Origin: Calliphora vicina
Taxonomy: Eukaryota > Arthropoda > Insecta > Diptera > Calliphoridae
NCBI RefSeq assembly: GCF_958450345.1
Contig: NC_088780.1
Location: forward strand, 112,232,226-112,296,225
DNA: 64,000 bases
Direction: 5' to 3'
Within the stretch, counting starts at the first letter, position 1. The number at the start of each line of letters is the position of its first letter. The notes beneath the pieces are model-generated. The model had not been told where the DNA came from. It ran no database searches and saw only the letters and a program-made list of their open reading frames with translations. Both the position numbers and the translations under genes were made by a program. Positions 45,172-56,096 of the stretch are shown here, in pieces.

Positions 45172-45612
45172 GATTTTTTTTAACGTTTATTTATTTATCG
45201 AATCTGCCTTACTTAGGCCTGACAATAAGTAATAAAATCTTATAACTAAAATTAAAACTAAATGCTCTCTCGCAGGAGCGTTGATGTACATATGGGCCAC
45301 ATCTTAGCGGGGTGGTAGATCGGCTCTACGAAGCCTTGATCTTGTTTGGGTCTTTGTGAGATGTCTTGCAAGCGGGTTCGGGTGGTTCCGTAATTTTATG
45401 ATGTATTTCTCAAGGCTTAATTTAGATTGGTGATTGAGTAACCAATCAAGGCTAGAGGCTCTTAACTTCATGTGAAGTCTCTTGGCATCTATATGACGAC
45501 GCCAAGTAAGTCGTCTATCCAAGTGAATACCAAGGTATGTAACAGTATCTGTCTGTGGAATGTTTATGTTATTTAGTGTGATAGGTGGACAGTCACCCAT
45601 CGTATTCTCCAG
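45172..45612 (-). pseudogene. Jockey-type LINE 3' fragment with internal deletion
   Basis: The minus-strand ORF 45600-45304 begins in the post-palm region of a Jockey-clade RT (PPITLNNINIPQTDTVTYLG, HLDRRLTWRRHI). After KLSLEKYIIKL it jumps straight to the extreme C-terminus (RNHPNPLARHL...RLRRADLP). A long middle part is therefore deleted while the frame is kept. The 3' UTR ends ATAAATAAACGTTAAAAA near 45172, the A-rich LINE tail. It is dead, 5' truncated, and inserted within the palindromic MITE family member. Confidence 0.75.
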
Positions 45613-47640
45613 TTATTCAACCATATCTTCACAAGTCTCAGATAATTGGCCAATTTCGTATATATAGTAGCCCAAGAAAGTCTACATACTGGAAACATTT
45701 TTATGTTACTTTAATTTAAAGCTGTTTTTTAACGTTTTTTTTATGAGATATATAATAATACACGTCTTATGTCGAAATTCAAATAACGCCCAAAAGTTCA
45801 CCGTTATTAGAGTTATTGATTCTAAGTAAAATAACGAAAAATTTATTCTCGGTCGCGCCTACTTTTGGTTGGGCGGGGCTATTAATTTTCATAATATTTT
45901 GGACATTAAAGCCCGAAAAACCAAAAAAAAATGTCGTTATTTGACTCAGAATCAAAAATTCTAATAACGGTGAAATTTTGGACGTAATAGGAAATGTTGT
46001 TTTAATTTTTTTTAGTGAGAATTTATTTTTTTAACAAATATATTTCATTACTTTTAACTTACAAATACAGCTTTCAACGAAAGAAATTTAATTTGAATTC
46101 CTGTATGTAGACTTTTTTGGGCTACTGTATGTAGATGTTTAAAAAAAAGCCCAATAAGCCGATCGTATGTATACTTTTGTAACGCTGTGTATGTTTGGTC
46201 TTTGATATAATTAGTACTGTTTGATAATATAATTTTTATATATAGTATATAGATGAAATACAAATCATTAGAAATTAGCTAGCGAGCTCCGAAATACTTA
46301 TGCAGATGTCTAACAAATAATTAACTATGTCAGCCATTACTGAAATACTTCTAAGTAATTCAAGCGGTAGCTGATCAGTCATTATCAGATCTTGTCATTA
46401 CCACATTTTTGCTTGAGCGTTTGTGCTGATGTTGTCAACAGACAATCCTAATAGTCCCATAAATTTAAATTCGTATTTAATTTTTTTCCCTGCAAACTCA
46501 CTTTCAACCAATTTTGTAGTCAGTTTTTTTATTATATATTTTTTGGCTAATAAAATTTAAAATAAAAACAAAAAATTTATTAACTGTATTAAATGACATA
46601 ATCTCCATGTGAGTCATATATGTCACGACATTTTACACTTTTTTTAAAAAAAATCACATAAAAATACCTAAACAACAAGCATGCTAAATCTATTTAAAGT
46701 AATTTAAATTGTTTAACATTTTCTTTGTCAGACTCAGAGATTATGTAAAGTAAATGAATAAAAACATTAAACCGTATTTTGTTAAACAAAAAAAATAACA
46801 CAACATTATTACAGACCTGCCTTAAGTCATGTTCTGCAGATCAAAGTTTAAAATGTCATCATTAAAAATAATACGAAGAGAAACAAAAACAAAGTCGTCT
46901 ACCTGAAAAGAAACAGAAAATAAACAATAATGTGAAATATTTAATAAAAATGTTGTTTAAGTTATTATTCTCTAACGTTTGCATAACAATTATTATGGCC
47001 CTTTTTACATTTTATAAGTCCGACACACTTCATACGAGTTCATACAATTTATATTTGTTTCATTATTTAATTTTATATTTGTTTTGATATTTATAAACGA
47101 AATGTATCGCACATTTATGTTCACGATCATTATGTTAAAATAATTAAATCCACAAAAAAAAAAAATAATTGTAATAAATTAATGTTTTGCATGTACATAC
47201 GATTTGTAGTTTAAAATGTTTATTATTTATTTTTAAGCGAAAGTAAAAATATTTTTAAACTGGATGGATTGTTACAGTTGTGGTTGAAACTGTATAACAA
47301 TAGTGTGTGGTATAAATATACACAGAATATGTTCAGATATGCTTGATTATTAACTCCTTTGCAAGTCATATAAAAGATGAAGTCCACTGTGGGAATCAGT
47401 AAATGATTTTTATTTTAATTTGTTTACTTTACATTATAAAGTGACATATCAACATTAAATAAATATCTTGTAGCTGATCGGTACGTTCATAGAGGATGAG
47501 TTGGATTCGGCTACCATAGAACAATACCGGACGAAACCACCCCACCAGGCATCTGTCTAATGATCCCCAGGAAAAGTTAATTTTTTAAACATGAATCGCA
47601 ACATTTTTTAGAAAAACATTTGATCACGTCTGTCTATGAT
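45613..47640. other. A+T-rich intergenic DNA
   Basis: Apart from the MITE end near 46130-46190 (GATCGTATGTATACTTTTGT) no gene or repeat boundary is recognised. Confidence 0.4.
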
Positions 47641-47643
47641 CTT

Positions 47644-48797
47644 TAGAGTGACAGCCGATCTTTTTTCTTAGATTTCAAAGAGTGCCGGGTAGAATATTGT
47701 GACACTATGCCTAAAAGTTAAGTGCTGAAAATTTGAGCCAAATCGGATAATGATTTTTGGACTCGCATCGAGGTCAAAGTTCAGATATATGCAAAATTTT
47801 ACTATTTATATTAAATAAATAGGTGAAACTCGTTAACTTTCTGCTTTGTTTTCTAGAAATATGTAGACAAATTTATATTAATGAATATTACATCGAAATC
47901 GCAATGTGTATGTAATTATCGTTGTAATGAGATATAAATGACAAAATTTGGTTAAAAAATTTTAAAGTTATTACAAATTCGACAGACCATTAACGTGTCT
48001 CAGGCCACTTGAACAAGAAATTTAGGAAAAAAAATTAACATATTTCCAGAAAAATTAAAATAATTTTTATTTAAAATATATCCGTATTTACTTGTGTATA
48101 AGTTTTTGTCTTCGTAGGATACCGTTATCCTATTCGCAGATATGGCCAACAAATTATTTTTTTAACGGCTGTTTCGAATCTCCATTTTCAAATTTTTCAA
48201 AATTTTGTTAAACAAATTTCAGAATTTTTTGGTCATCACGTTGGGATTTATTGAGATCATAATAAGGAATAAAAATATGAAAAAATTATGTCAATACCTC
48301 CTACAGTTTTTCCGTACCTGCGATTTAAATTTAGCGATTTTCAAGAAAAACTAATTTGTTGTCCATATTTTGGCGAATGAGCCCAATTTCCTTACAGTTA
48401 TAAATTTTAAGTAAAAACTATTCATAATATTATAGTCCTGGCAATTTTAAATATGGTCTGAAAGTTTTACTAAAATCGGAAAACGTTAACCTTTAAATCG
48501 TGAAGATAAAAGTCAAAATTTTCAATATTTGGAATTTCTAATGAAAAGATAGCGAAATGTTATATATTTTTATGCCGATTTTAATGAAACTTGAGGAAAA
48601 TATAACATTAAGTCCAGAATTTAAAATAACAGCACAAAAATGGATTTTAACCTTTAAGAGCACTTGGGGTTAAATCGTTGTCCGATTTGGCTGAAATTTT
48701 CAGCACTTAACTTTTAGGCCTAGTGTCACAATATTCCACCAGGCACTTTTCAAAATGTTTACAAAAAATTTTGTCCATACAACTGATTGTCACTCTA
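47644..48797. mobile_element. hAT-like palindromic element (TAGAGTGACA termini)
   Basis: It begins TAGAGTGACA and ends with its inverse. The 8-bp flanks ATGATCTT (47636-47643) and ATGATCAT (48798-48805) match at seven of eight positions. The long inverted arms share GAATATTGTGACACTA and AAAGTTAAGTGCTGAAAATT. The central part is the reverse complement of the centre of the element at 20414-24269 (for example TTTGGCGAATGAGCC, GGAAATTCGGCTCATTCGC), so they are one family. No transposase. Confidence 0.8.
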
Positions 48798-48814
48798 ATG
48801 ATCATATAATTTCA

Positions 48815-49575
48815 AATACTTTGTTCTGAAGTGAATCGTATCCCAAAGATAGCGTTCTGCATCGATAGAAATAAATATTAGTGGGATGGGGCAACGTCTG
48901 GACTATAATGCGGTTAAAGCAAAACTGCCTAGGGTTGTCATGATGGAATATTCTGGTCGCATATTCTTGGCCAATATCCGCTTCAAACGAATAAGTTGCA
49001 GTTGGTACAGGGAACCTGTGATGGTCTGGTCAGATTTCAGCAGTTCATAGTAGTTATTAATAACCTTTCTGCTCCCTCCAAATACAGAGCATTACCTTAG
49101 CGTCATGGATATTTGTCTTTGGTGTCGATTCAACTGGTTGGTCGGACTTCACATACGATCTCTTATTGTAATGGATCCATTTTTGATCTCAAGTAATGAT
49201 TCGAAGGAAAAATTAATTTCTTGTATAGCGTTCATGCAGCATTTCAGACATACAAAATTTTCCTTCAGTTTCTCTCGGCATCAATTCGTACGGTATCCAA
49301 TTTCCATGTTTTTGGATGAATCCTGCTTCTTGCAAACATTTTGAAATTGCTTATTGAGTATCTCCCAATGATTTTGCAAGCTCTTGTTGAGTTTGACAAT
49401 AATCGTTATGAAGTAATGCCTAAAATTATTGGCCTTAAAACTTTTTTGGATGGCCTGGACCATATTTGCCGTGTCAAAAACCACCACTTCTGAACCGTAC
49501 AAATCTATGGAACACATTCACCATAAGCTTTGGTGAGCAATCGGTGTGCTTCAGCGGCATTTTATTTGTGAATCT
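48815..49575 (-). pseudogene. Mariner transposase relic 3
   Basis: Minus-strand pieces include FRSGGFDTAN from the DNA-binding domain near 49480, the linker, a block corresponding to QKQGNW near 49310, the EKWIHY-type block near 49165-49200 (degraded) and the C-terminal catalytic region near 48880 (the counterpart of SPD..PSDY in relic 1). There are many frameshifts. It ends about 110 bp upstream of the first candidate exon of the small gene at 49791. Confidence 0.65.
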
Positions 49576-49790
49576 TGATGTTCTTTTTAAGTTGAAATTG
49601 AGTTTTTGTTCTGTCAGCTGTTTTGTGTGTGATTTTTGGTTTTAATCAGAGTTTTAGTAGCCCGATCTATTAGAAATATTTTTGTTTAAAGGTAAGATAT
49701 TCTTCTTTCAGTCTATGCATTTGTAAATATTAAACAATTAACAAAAAGTGCGATGAGAACGCAAGAACTAAGGGGTGCCTCAGGTCACTG

Positions 49791-50216
49791 TTGCAGGTTG
49801 CGGCTAAATTTATCGGCGTGTTATATATCATAGTTTTTTACATTTTTCCTATATTATTTGTTATATTTTTTGTTATATACAAAATGATAGGAATGGCAGA
49901 TAGAGACTTTAGACGAATGAAATTATCGGCCTTGACTAATGATCAGTTGGTACTCCACGAAAAGATCTACAACCAGGGAGTTGAAAGGTTGGCAAAACAT
50001 CCAGTTAATGACGTCTATTCTGACAATATCGACCACTTTCCAATCTGGTTAGGCAAAAAAGCTGGTGAAAACTATGCAAATAGTCGAAAACACAGGCCCA
50101 AGCTAGCCAAAAAAAGTTTGAAGACCAAGAAACTCGGCTACATATTACAACATGTATTAAAAACTATTTATAATGAAATAGTTGGATCCAGACTAGACAT
50201 AATTTTGAATGTGTAA
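49791..50216 (+). CDS. Unrecognised small protein with an N-terminal membrane segment
   Basis: The frame is open from 49734 but has no ATG until M at 49884. The segment before it (AKFIGVLYIIVFYIFPILFV...) is a strong transmembrane helix, so the true N-terminus probably comes from an upstream exon spliced to GTTGCAG/GTTGCGG (acceptor TTGCAG ending 49796). A donor AAAG/GTAAGA at 49690 would fit a 5' exon. The soluble part is basic and well formed (MADRDFRRMKLSALTNDQLV, DNIDHFPIWLGKKAGENYAN), with base composition richer in C/G than its surroundings. No domain is recognised. If translation starts at M 49884 the product is 110 residues. It could also be a retained piece of a larger gene. Confidence 0.5.
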   Translation: MQVAAKFIGVLYIIVFYIFPILFVIFFVIYKMIGMADRDFRRMKLSALTNDQLVLHEKIYNQGVERLAKHPVNDVYSDNIDHFPIWLGKKAGENYANSRKHRPKLAKKSLKTKKLGYILQHVLKTIYNEIVGSRLDIILNV

Positions 50217-50421
50217 TTTGTAGTTGTCAATTTAATTTGGATTTTACTACACAGGTATATTCCTATTTTAAAGAAAACCAACAAGTTCTTTAAATAATAT
50301 ATACCAAAATCTATCAGCCTATCGGAGAATCCCAACAAATAGTTTGCTTATAAAAGTACTACTTATATTCTATTAGAAAATTTACTTAAAATCCAAAACC
50401 CTTTATCTATAAGTGTTATTT

Positions 50422-50427
50422 AATAAA
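50422..50427 (+). terminator. Candidate poly(A) signal for the small gene
   Basis: AATAAA about 205 bp after the stop codon. It is the first canonical signal, but such motifs are common in this A+T-rich DNA. Confidence 0.3.
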
Positions 50428-50429
50428 AA

Positions 50430-52250
50430 ATATATATTTTTCGAGAAAAAAATTCTCTATCTTTAATAAATTTTAAAAGTAGAATTTATGTATTAGCGAC
50501 CTTAAAAATATATTCCTCATAGATAAGCAAATCAAACTAAAAACTAGTGTTTTCTAAGACAGATTGTTTTGAATATCGTCCAACGATTTTAAATGCCATA
50601 TATGCAATTCAATCTAAAATTTTTATTTTCATAATTTAAATTTATTTAAGAATAGCTATAACGGTTTATATTGCAGTTATTTCGGTAGCCAATTAAACGG
50701 TAGCCAATCTTGCACCAAAGTGACTTCCCGCTAGTTTGTTTACCTGGAATGTATAAAGTAATCATTTAATGTCCCTTTGGACTACAAAGAGCACATATGT
50801 GTCAAATGTCCTTAAAATATATAAATTGGAGTGATCAGAAATTAATACATTGACTAACTTGCAGAACTGCTGGGTGAGTAGTGGATCTATAAAAATAAAC
50901 TTTAGTGATATGCTTCCATTAGCCTTGTTTTTAAATATAAAGCTAAATTAGTAAAATCTCCTATAATTAGTAAATCTTAAGATAATCCGTGACTTAGGTT
51001 GCAATTACTTTAACGTTATTTCGTATAACTACAATAATCTTTTAATGAATTCAATAAAAAAATTAACGTTGTAAAAAAGCAAAGTCTATGACCACAACTG
51101 CGTGTTATAAATTTTTTACCTAATAGGAGTGAGTTTAGGTTTTATTAATTTTTTTCCAATTTGTTTTTCTTTTAACGAAATAATTGAAAGTAATTAAGTC
51201 TTAAGCAATACTCTATTAACAGATAACAAGATATAACAATATTACACTGTATTTAAGTATGTAGGGTAATAAAAAGTGAAAATTTGTAATAAAATAAGAA
51301 GAAGAAAAAAAATTAATTATTTACATTAACCAGCCAAACATAAAAAAGAAATAAAACGAAAACAGATATCATTTACAAACAAGCAAATAAATAAATGATT
51401 CGTGTTGAGGCAGCCACAATGTTTAATATTGAACCACAAAAACGTAATGAATATGATTTAGTTCCAACATGCAGCATGATTTGTATCGGATTACTGAGAA
51501 TATCCCAGTGCAGTATAAAATGTTGGTAATGAATAATGTAAATAATAAAAGTATATATTTTATAAATAGACAAAAGAATCCATAAGAATAAGTTTTACTA
51601 TTTATTATCTTTTTGTTTGCATTACAATGCTAACCAAGTTTAAACAGATTTTATAAAACAAAACATTGTTGATGTTAAAGTTCAGGTTTATTTTTTCTTT
51701 ATGATTTACTTACAAATTTATTATGTAATTTATATTTGTAAATAAACAAGACCCTAACATTTACATAATAAAAGAACTTTTTAGTTTGTTTTGTTTTTCA
51801 CCCATAACAAAAAAGAAACCACAAAACACATTTGAAAATTATATAATTTATTATTTATTTAAAAACAAATATAAAAAAACTGACCTTTGCAAACTGCATT
51901 TAGGGTTTGACCAAGAAAAACTAAAACAACTTTTTGCCGTTGTGTGGTGTAAAAGAAAAATAAGATACAAGCACTCAAAAGAATGTTTAGCTTTTCTGTT
52001 TAACCGTTAAGAAATGTTAAAATACACATTTATTTAAGTTTTTATGTGGAATTTTATTTATAGCCCTATAAGTATATTTTAGCATTACAACATATTAAAT
52101 AAAATAAACACGTTAGAATAGTATTAGTTGTGTTAACTACGACATACGAATGATGCCCTACACTAAGTACAACATCAACGTACTATTTCGGCCAAAATGA
52201 AGTAATTTTTTTAAAAACAGATTATATGATGAATAAGTAGATGTAATGCA
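50430..52250. other. A+T-rich intergenic DNA
   Basis: No gene or repeat boundary recognised. ORFs at 51373-51573 (-) and 51786-52010 (+) have no motif and A+T-driven composition. Confidence 0.4.
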
Positions 52251-52256
52251 TTAATC

Positions 52257-53766
52257 ACATTCAAGACAGCAGGCTACCGCAGTTAAAAGGGTTTTAGCGG
52301 ATCTCAACATAAATAAGTCTCCTGGGCCTGATGGTATACCAGCACTGGTCTTGAAGCAGTGTTCTTCGACGCTAGCTCGTCCATTAGCTAACCTTTTCAG
52401 CACTTTATACCGTGCCGGCAAATTTCCAGTATGTTGGAAGGTTGCTAATGTAACGCCAATTCCTAAAAAGGGAGAGGCTAACAACCCTGAAAATTATCGC
52501 CCAATAGAAATTTGTTCTGCACTTTCCAAAGTTTTGGAGAGTATGGTTAACTACCATCTTGTGAAATATTTAGAGTCCAACAATTTACTCAGCGACCGGC
52601 AGTATGGCTTTCGTAGAGGACGCTCTACGGGAGAATTGCTAGCCTTCCTATCGGAAAAATGGTGTCGTTCCATACACCGTTTTGGCGAAAGTAAAGTGGT
52701 GGCTCTAGATATTTCTAAAGCGTTTGATAGAGTATGGCATGGTGCGCTTTTAGCAAAACTTATTGCTTTTGGTGTTGGTAATAACTTCTGTCGATTTATA
52801 TCGAGCTTTCTCAGAGATCGCACTATACGAGTTGTTATAGATGGAATTTCATCAAACGAGTTCAAGATCAATTCAGGGGTACCGCAAGGCTCCGTCCTTT
52901 CTCCTACTCTATTTCTTATCTTTATAAACGACCTTCTACGTCAAACTTCCAACCCTATCTACTCTTTTGCAGATGACAGCAACATTTGCCATTCATATGC
53001 ATTCAATTATAGACCAAGCCTGTCGGAGATTGGGGCAATGAGGCAAAATATGAATGATACGCTCAACCAAGATCTTGTGACAATCTCTGAATGGGGTTGT
53101 GCGAATAGAGTCGATTTTAATGCGCGCAAGACTCAATGTTGTATGTTAACCCACAAACGCACAACAGATCATGTTGCTCCATCTGTTTTTATGGGTGGTG
53201 TAAATATTAAGGAATCAGAAGCTCTTGATGTTCTAGGCATGAGTATTCAGTGCGATGTCCGCTGGACAAAACACATTTTTCGAGTGTCGAAAGAAGCATT
53301 CAAGTGCCTTGGTTTTCTAAAACGGTGTAAGAAATACTTCACTCCATCTGATCTCCTTACTATTTACACCACTTATATCCGACCTAAAATGGAATACAAC
53401 TCTCATGTGTGGGCCGGTGCTTCGAAGTCTATTTTGGAGTTACTCGACCGCGTACAGGAGAGGGCGAAGATGCTTATCGGTGACAGTAGGTTATCCAGCT
53501 CTGCTGAAATTAGGGAACTTGTTCCCGAAACCCGTAGATCTTTACGCAACACACGCTCTTCGGCAAGGGCACATCCATTCGTTGTCGACTGGACAGTAGA
53601 TCGCACAACACATTACAGGGAAAATTCGTTCTTTAGCCGTACTGTCCGTATGTGGAATAAGCTTCCTCCTGAAGTATTTCCTGTCACTTTCAATATAGGA
53701 AAATTCAAATCAAATGTCCACAAACACTACTCCCTCTATCCTCCCTCCCATAACCTATTTTCCTAG
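52257..53766 (+). CDS. LINE reverse transcriptase (partial, frame intact)
   Basis: Motifs in order, numbering from the codon at 52351: KSPGPDGIP just upstream; NYRPIEICSALSKVLE; ALDISKAFDRVWH with the motif A aspartate (D120); SGVPQGSVLSPTLFLIFIND (motif B, from 175); SFADDSN, the catalytic FADD box (D208, D209); then the thumb and WTKHI...FLKRC region. The C-terminus is FFSRTVRMWNKLPPEVFP, a LINE tail motif. Compared with related elements, a block of roughly 30 residues seems missing between GDSRLSSS and EIRELVPE, without loss of frame. It would copy its own RNA during target-primed insertion. This copy lacks the N-terminal endonuclease and cannot act alone. Confidence 0.85.
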
Positions 53767-53830
53767 TTCCAACACAATGCTTTGCATGAGTAGGAGTCAT
53801 CCCCTGAGTGCTGGTCCAAGAAAAAAAAAA
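52257..53830 (+). mobile_element. 5'-truncated LINE with intact reverse transcriptase frame
   Basis: The open frame runs from about 52257 to the TAG at 53766 with no ATG before the RT core, so the element lost its 5' end (ORF1 and endonuclease), as usual for LINEs. After a short 3' UTR (TGCTTTGCATGAGTAGGAG...) it ends in an A-rich tail near 53820-53835. A decayed copy is at 18838-19860. The clade looks Jockey/CR1-like. Confidence 0.85.
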
Positions 53831-54007
53831 TAATAATTCGGTAGCTGCCACACGACTACAACTGTAACCAACAGAATTTGTGTTCGTGTAGTAGTGTAGC
53901 CTGTTGTCTTGAATGTGTTTAATGCATAAATAATATTAGTCCTCGTTAATTCTATACAGCATGAGAGGAAGGAAGCTCCAAATATATACTTCATGATAGT
54001 GATCAAG

Positions 54008-54235
54008 GTCGCACAGTGGGGGAATTTAAAAAAAATTAAATAAATCTGTAGCTTTTAGCGGGATACCTCGGGTATATCAAAATTTGAAAACTATACAAAG
54101 TTTTTGTTTTCTATCCGATTTCAACATCTCGACACAAAAAATATCAAAATAGCTATTAGCTTTTAGTATTGCACAGCGGGGGAAATACAAAGAAAGTGTA
54201 AATAAATCTGTAACTTCTAAACTGATTGACTAATT
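54008..54235 (+). repeat. Repeat family D, two termini in tandem
   Basis: CGCACAGTGGGGGAATTTAA at 54011 and GCACAGCGGGGGAAATACAA at 54171, each followed by AAATAAATCTGTA(G/A)CTT, are two diverged copies of the same terminal sequence in direct orientation. Confidence 0.4.
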
Positions 54236-54669
54236 TTAATTAAAAAAATTAAATTAAAAGGGAAAATTATTATAAATTAAAATTGAGTTCAACATTTTGT
54301 TTTCTTCAATGTCTGGTAATGCCGTAGTCGGTAATGCAGTGACCAAAAAATATGACAAAACTGTAAGATTCAGCAAATGTCCAGAGTGTTGTAGATTTTG
54401 AATCCATTAATTTGACACGTGGCAAATATAAGGTAGACATATTATAATGATTAGGAAATTGTGTCTTCCATATATAATTTTTTCATATAACCGCACCCCA
54501 AGGTCTGAATTCCAAGCATAAACTTCTATAGCCACAGGCAATTTGATTAAAATCGGTATATTTTTTTTTATTTTTTATTTATTTATTTAAGTCAATGGAT
54601 TAAATCCTTACAGACTTTTATGAAAGTATATACATATAAACAATTACAAACAACGTAGTTAGTCCTAAC

Positions 54670-56088
54670 TAGGGTATTCGAATTATTCGATTTTTCTCTT
54701 GTTCGAATAAAACGAATAACTCGAATAAGAGATTTTAACTTGTTCGAATAATTCGATCACACATTTAAAATTAATCGAATTATTCGAATAATTTAATTTT
54801 TTTTTAAAAAGTAAAGAATGAAGCTTTAATGTCGGTTTTTTAATATTTTATTGTTAAAGAAAAACAAAAATAAATAACGTTAAATAAAGTTAACAATTTA
54901 AGTATTGATAATGTTAAAAAGCATTCGAAAACAAAGTCCATCATTAAATTTTCAACAGAAATATTCTGATCAGATTAACTCAGATTTGAGATAGTTGGGC
55001 ATGATCCTGAATTCAAATACAATATAAACGTATTAGAACTCTTTTATGTCGTTCATTAATTCCGGTTTTAAATTGAGTCACTAATTCTTTAGTAAATTAA
55101 TTATTCACTATTTCTAAATTATTTATAACAAATTGTATTATACATCCATTTCTATCAACGTAGCCTAATCTTTGCTTAATAAAGTGATCTTGGGGAATTA
55201 CACAATAAAGGGTATCTGTCCAAAGTTTGATATCAAAGTTTGATATCGTCAGTGAATGTGGCTAATTTGAAGTCAGGCAGCGCATGATAGACTCATTTAC
55301 AAATACGCAAAAAGTTTATTACCATGTTCGACAAAGATGTTCAACGATGTTCAAAATCATGTATAAGACGAACTCCATGTTTTTCTTGCAACAAAACGTT
55401 AGTTTGCAATATTTGTGTTTGTCATTCGATTTATTAAATATTTTGCAACACTTACGTACGCGGTTAATAATATCACTTATATACATAATATATTTTAAGA
55501 TCATGGCCTTCATCTATTTCAATGTATTCATTATAAATGTCATCCTCAATATCACTTTCGACGACCGTTTCAAAATCACATTCTCCATCACATTCAACTC
55601 CTCTTTAAACTAAGTTAATATTGTGATTATTAATTGCGATTCTTCTAATATTTTGCCAGCTAAATAATAAATATTTTATTCCGTAACTTTTATTTTCATT
55701 GGTTAAAGTCCTAAGTTAAAAATTTTGAAAGATTTGTTTTTAGATTTCTAACTTCTTGCAGTAATATTTATACATTTATAGAAGGAGCTATTGGAACACT
55801 CATCTACAGTGTTCGAAAGTCCCTTTGTCTTTAGTTATTTGTAGAATTTCAGAAATAATAAAATTTTTGTGAGTCTTATTACTTATTTAAATTTGAAGTT
55901 ATGAAAAATTTTAAGCAATTTAATAAATTTAAATATATTTGAACATTTATTCGTTTTATTCGATTATTCTACATAAAATTGTTCGAATTATTCGTTATTC
56001 GAAAATATCCATTTTTAAATTGTTCGAATAATTATTCGTAAGAAATTATTCGATTAATCGAACGATCATTAGTCGAGCGAATACCCTA
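54670..56088. mobile_element. hAT-like element with TAGGGTATTCG termini (1419 bp)
   Basis: It starts TAGGGTATTCGAATTATTCG and ends ...CGAGCGAATACCCTA. An exact 8-bp direct repeat GTCCTAAC flanks it (54662-54669, 56089-56096). Both ends are filled with TTCGAATAA-type motifs in both orientations. In the middle, a plus-strand frame near 55330-55430 reads RCSKSCIRRTPCFSCNKTLV and continues with closely spaced cysteines, a possible zinc-binding remnant. The rest of any transposase is unreadable. Confidence 0.82.
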
Positions 56089-56096
56089 GTCCTAAC

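Noticed and set aside
52251..53606. Minus-strand and alternative-frame ORFs within the LINE
   Set aside because: Shadows of the reverse transcriptase frame, which shows all catalytic motifs in order.
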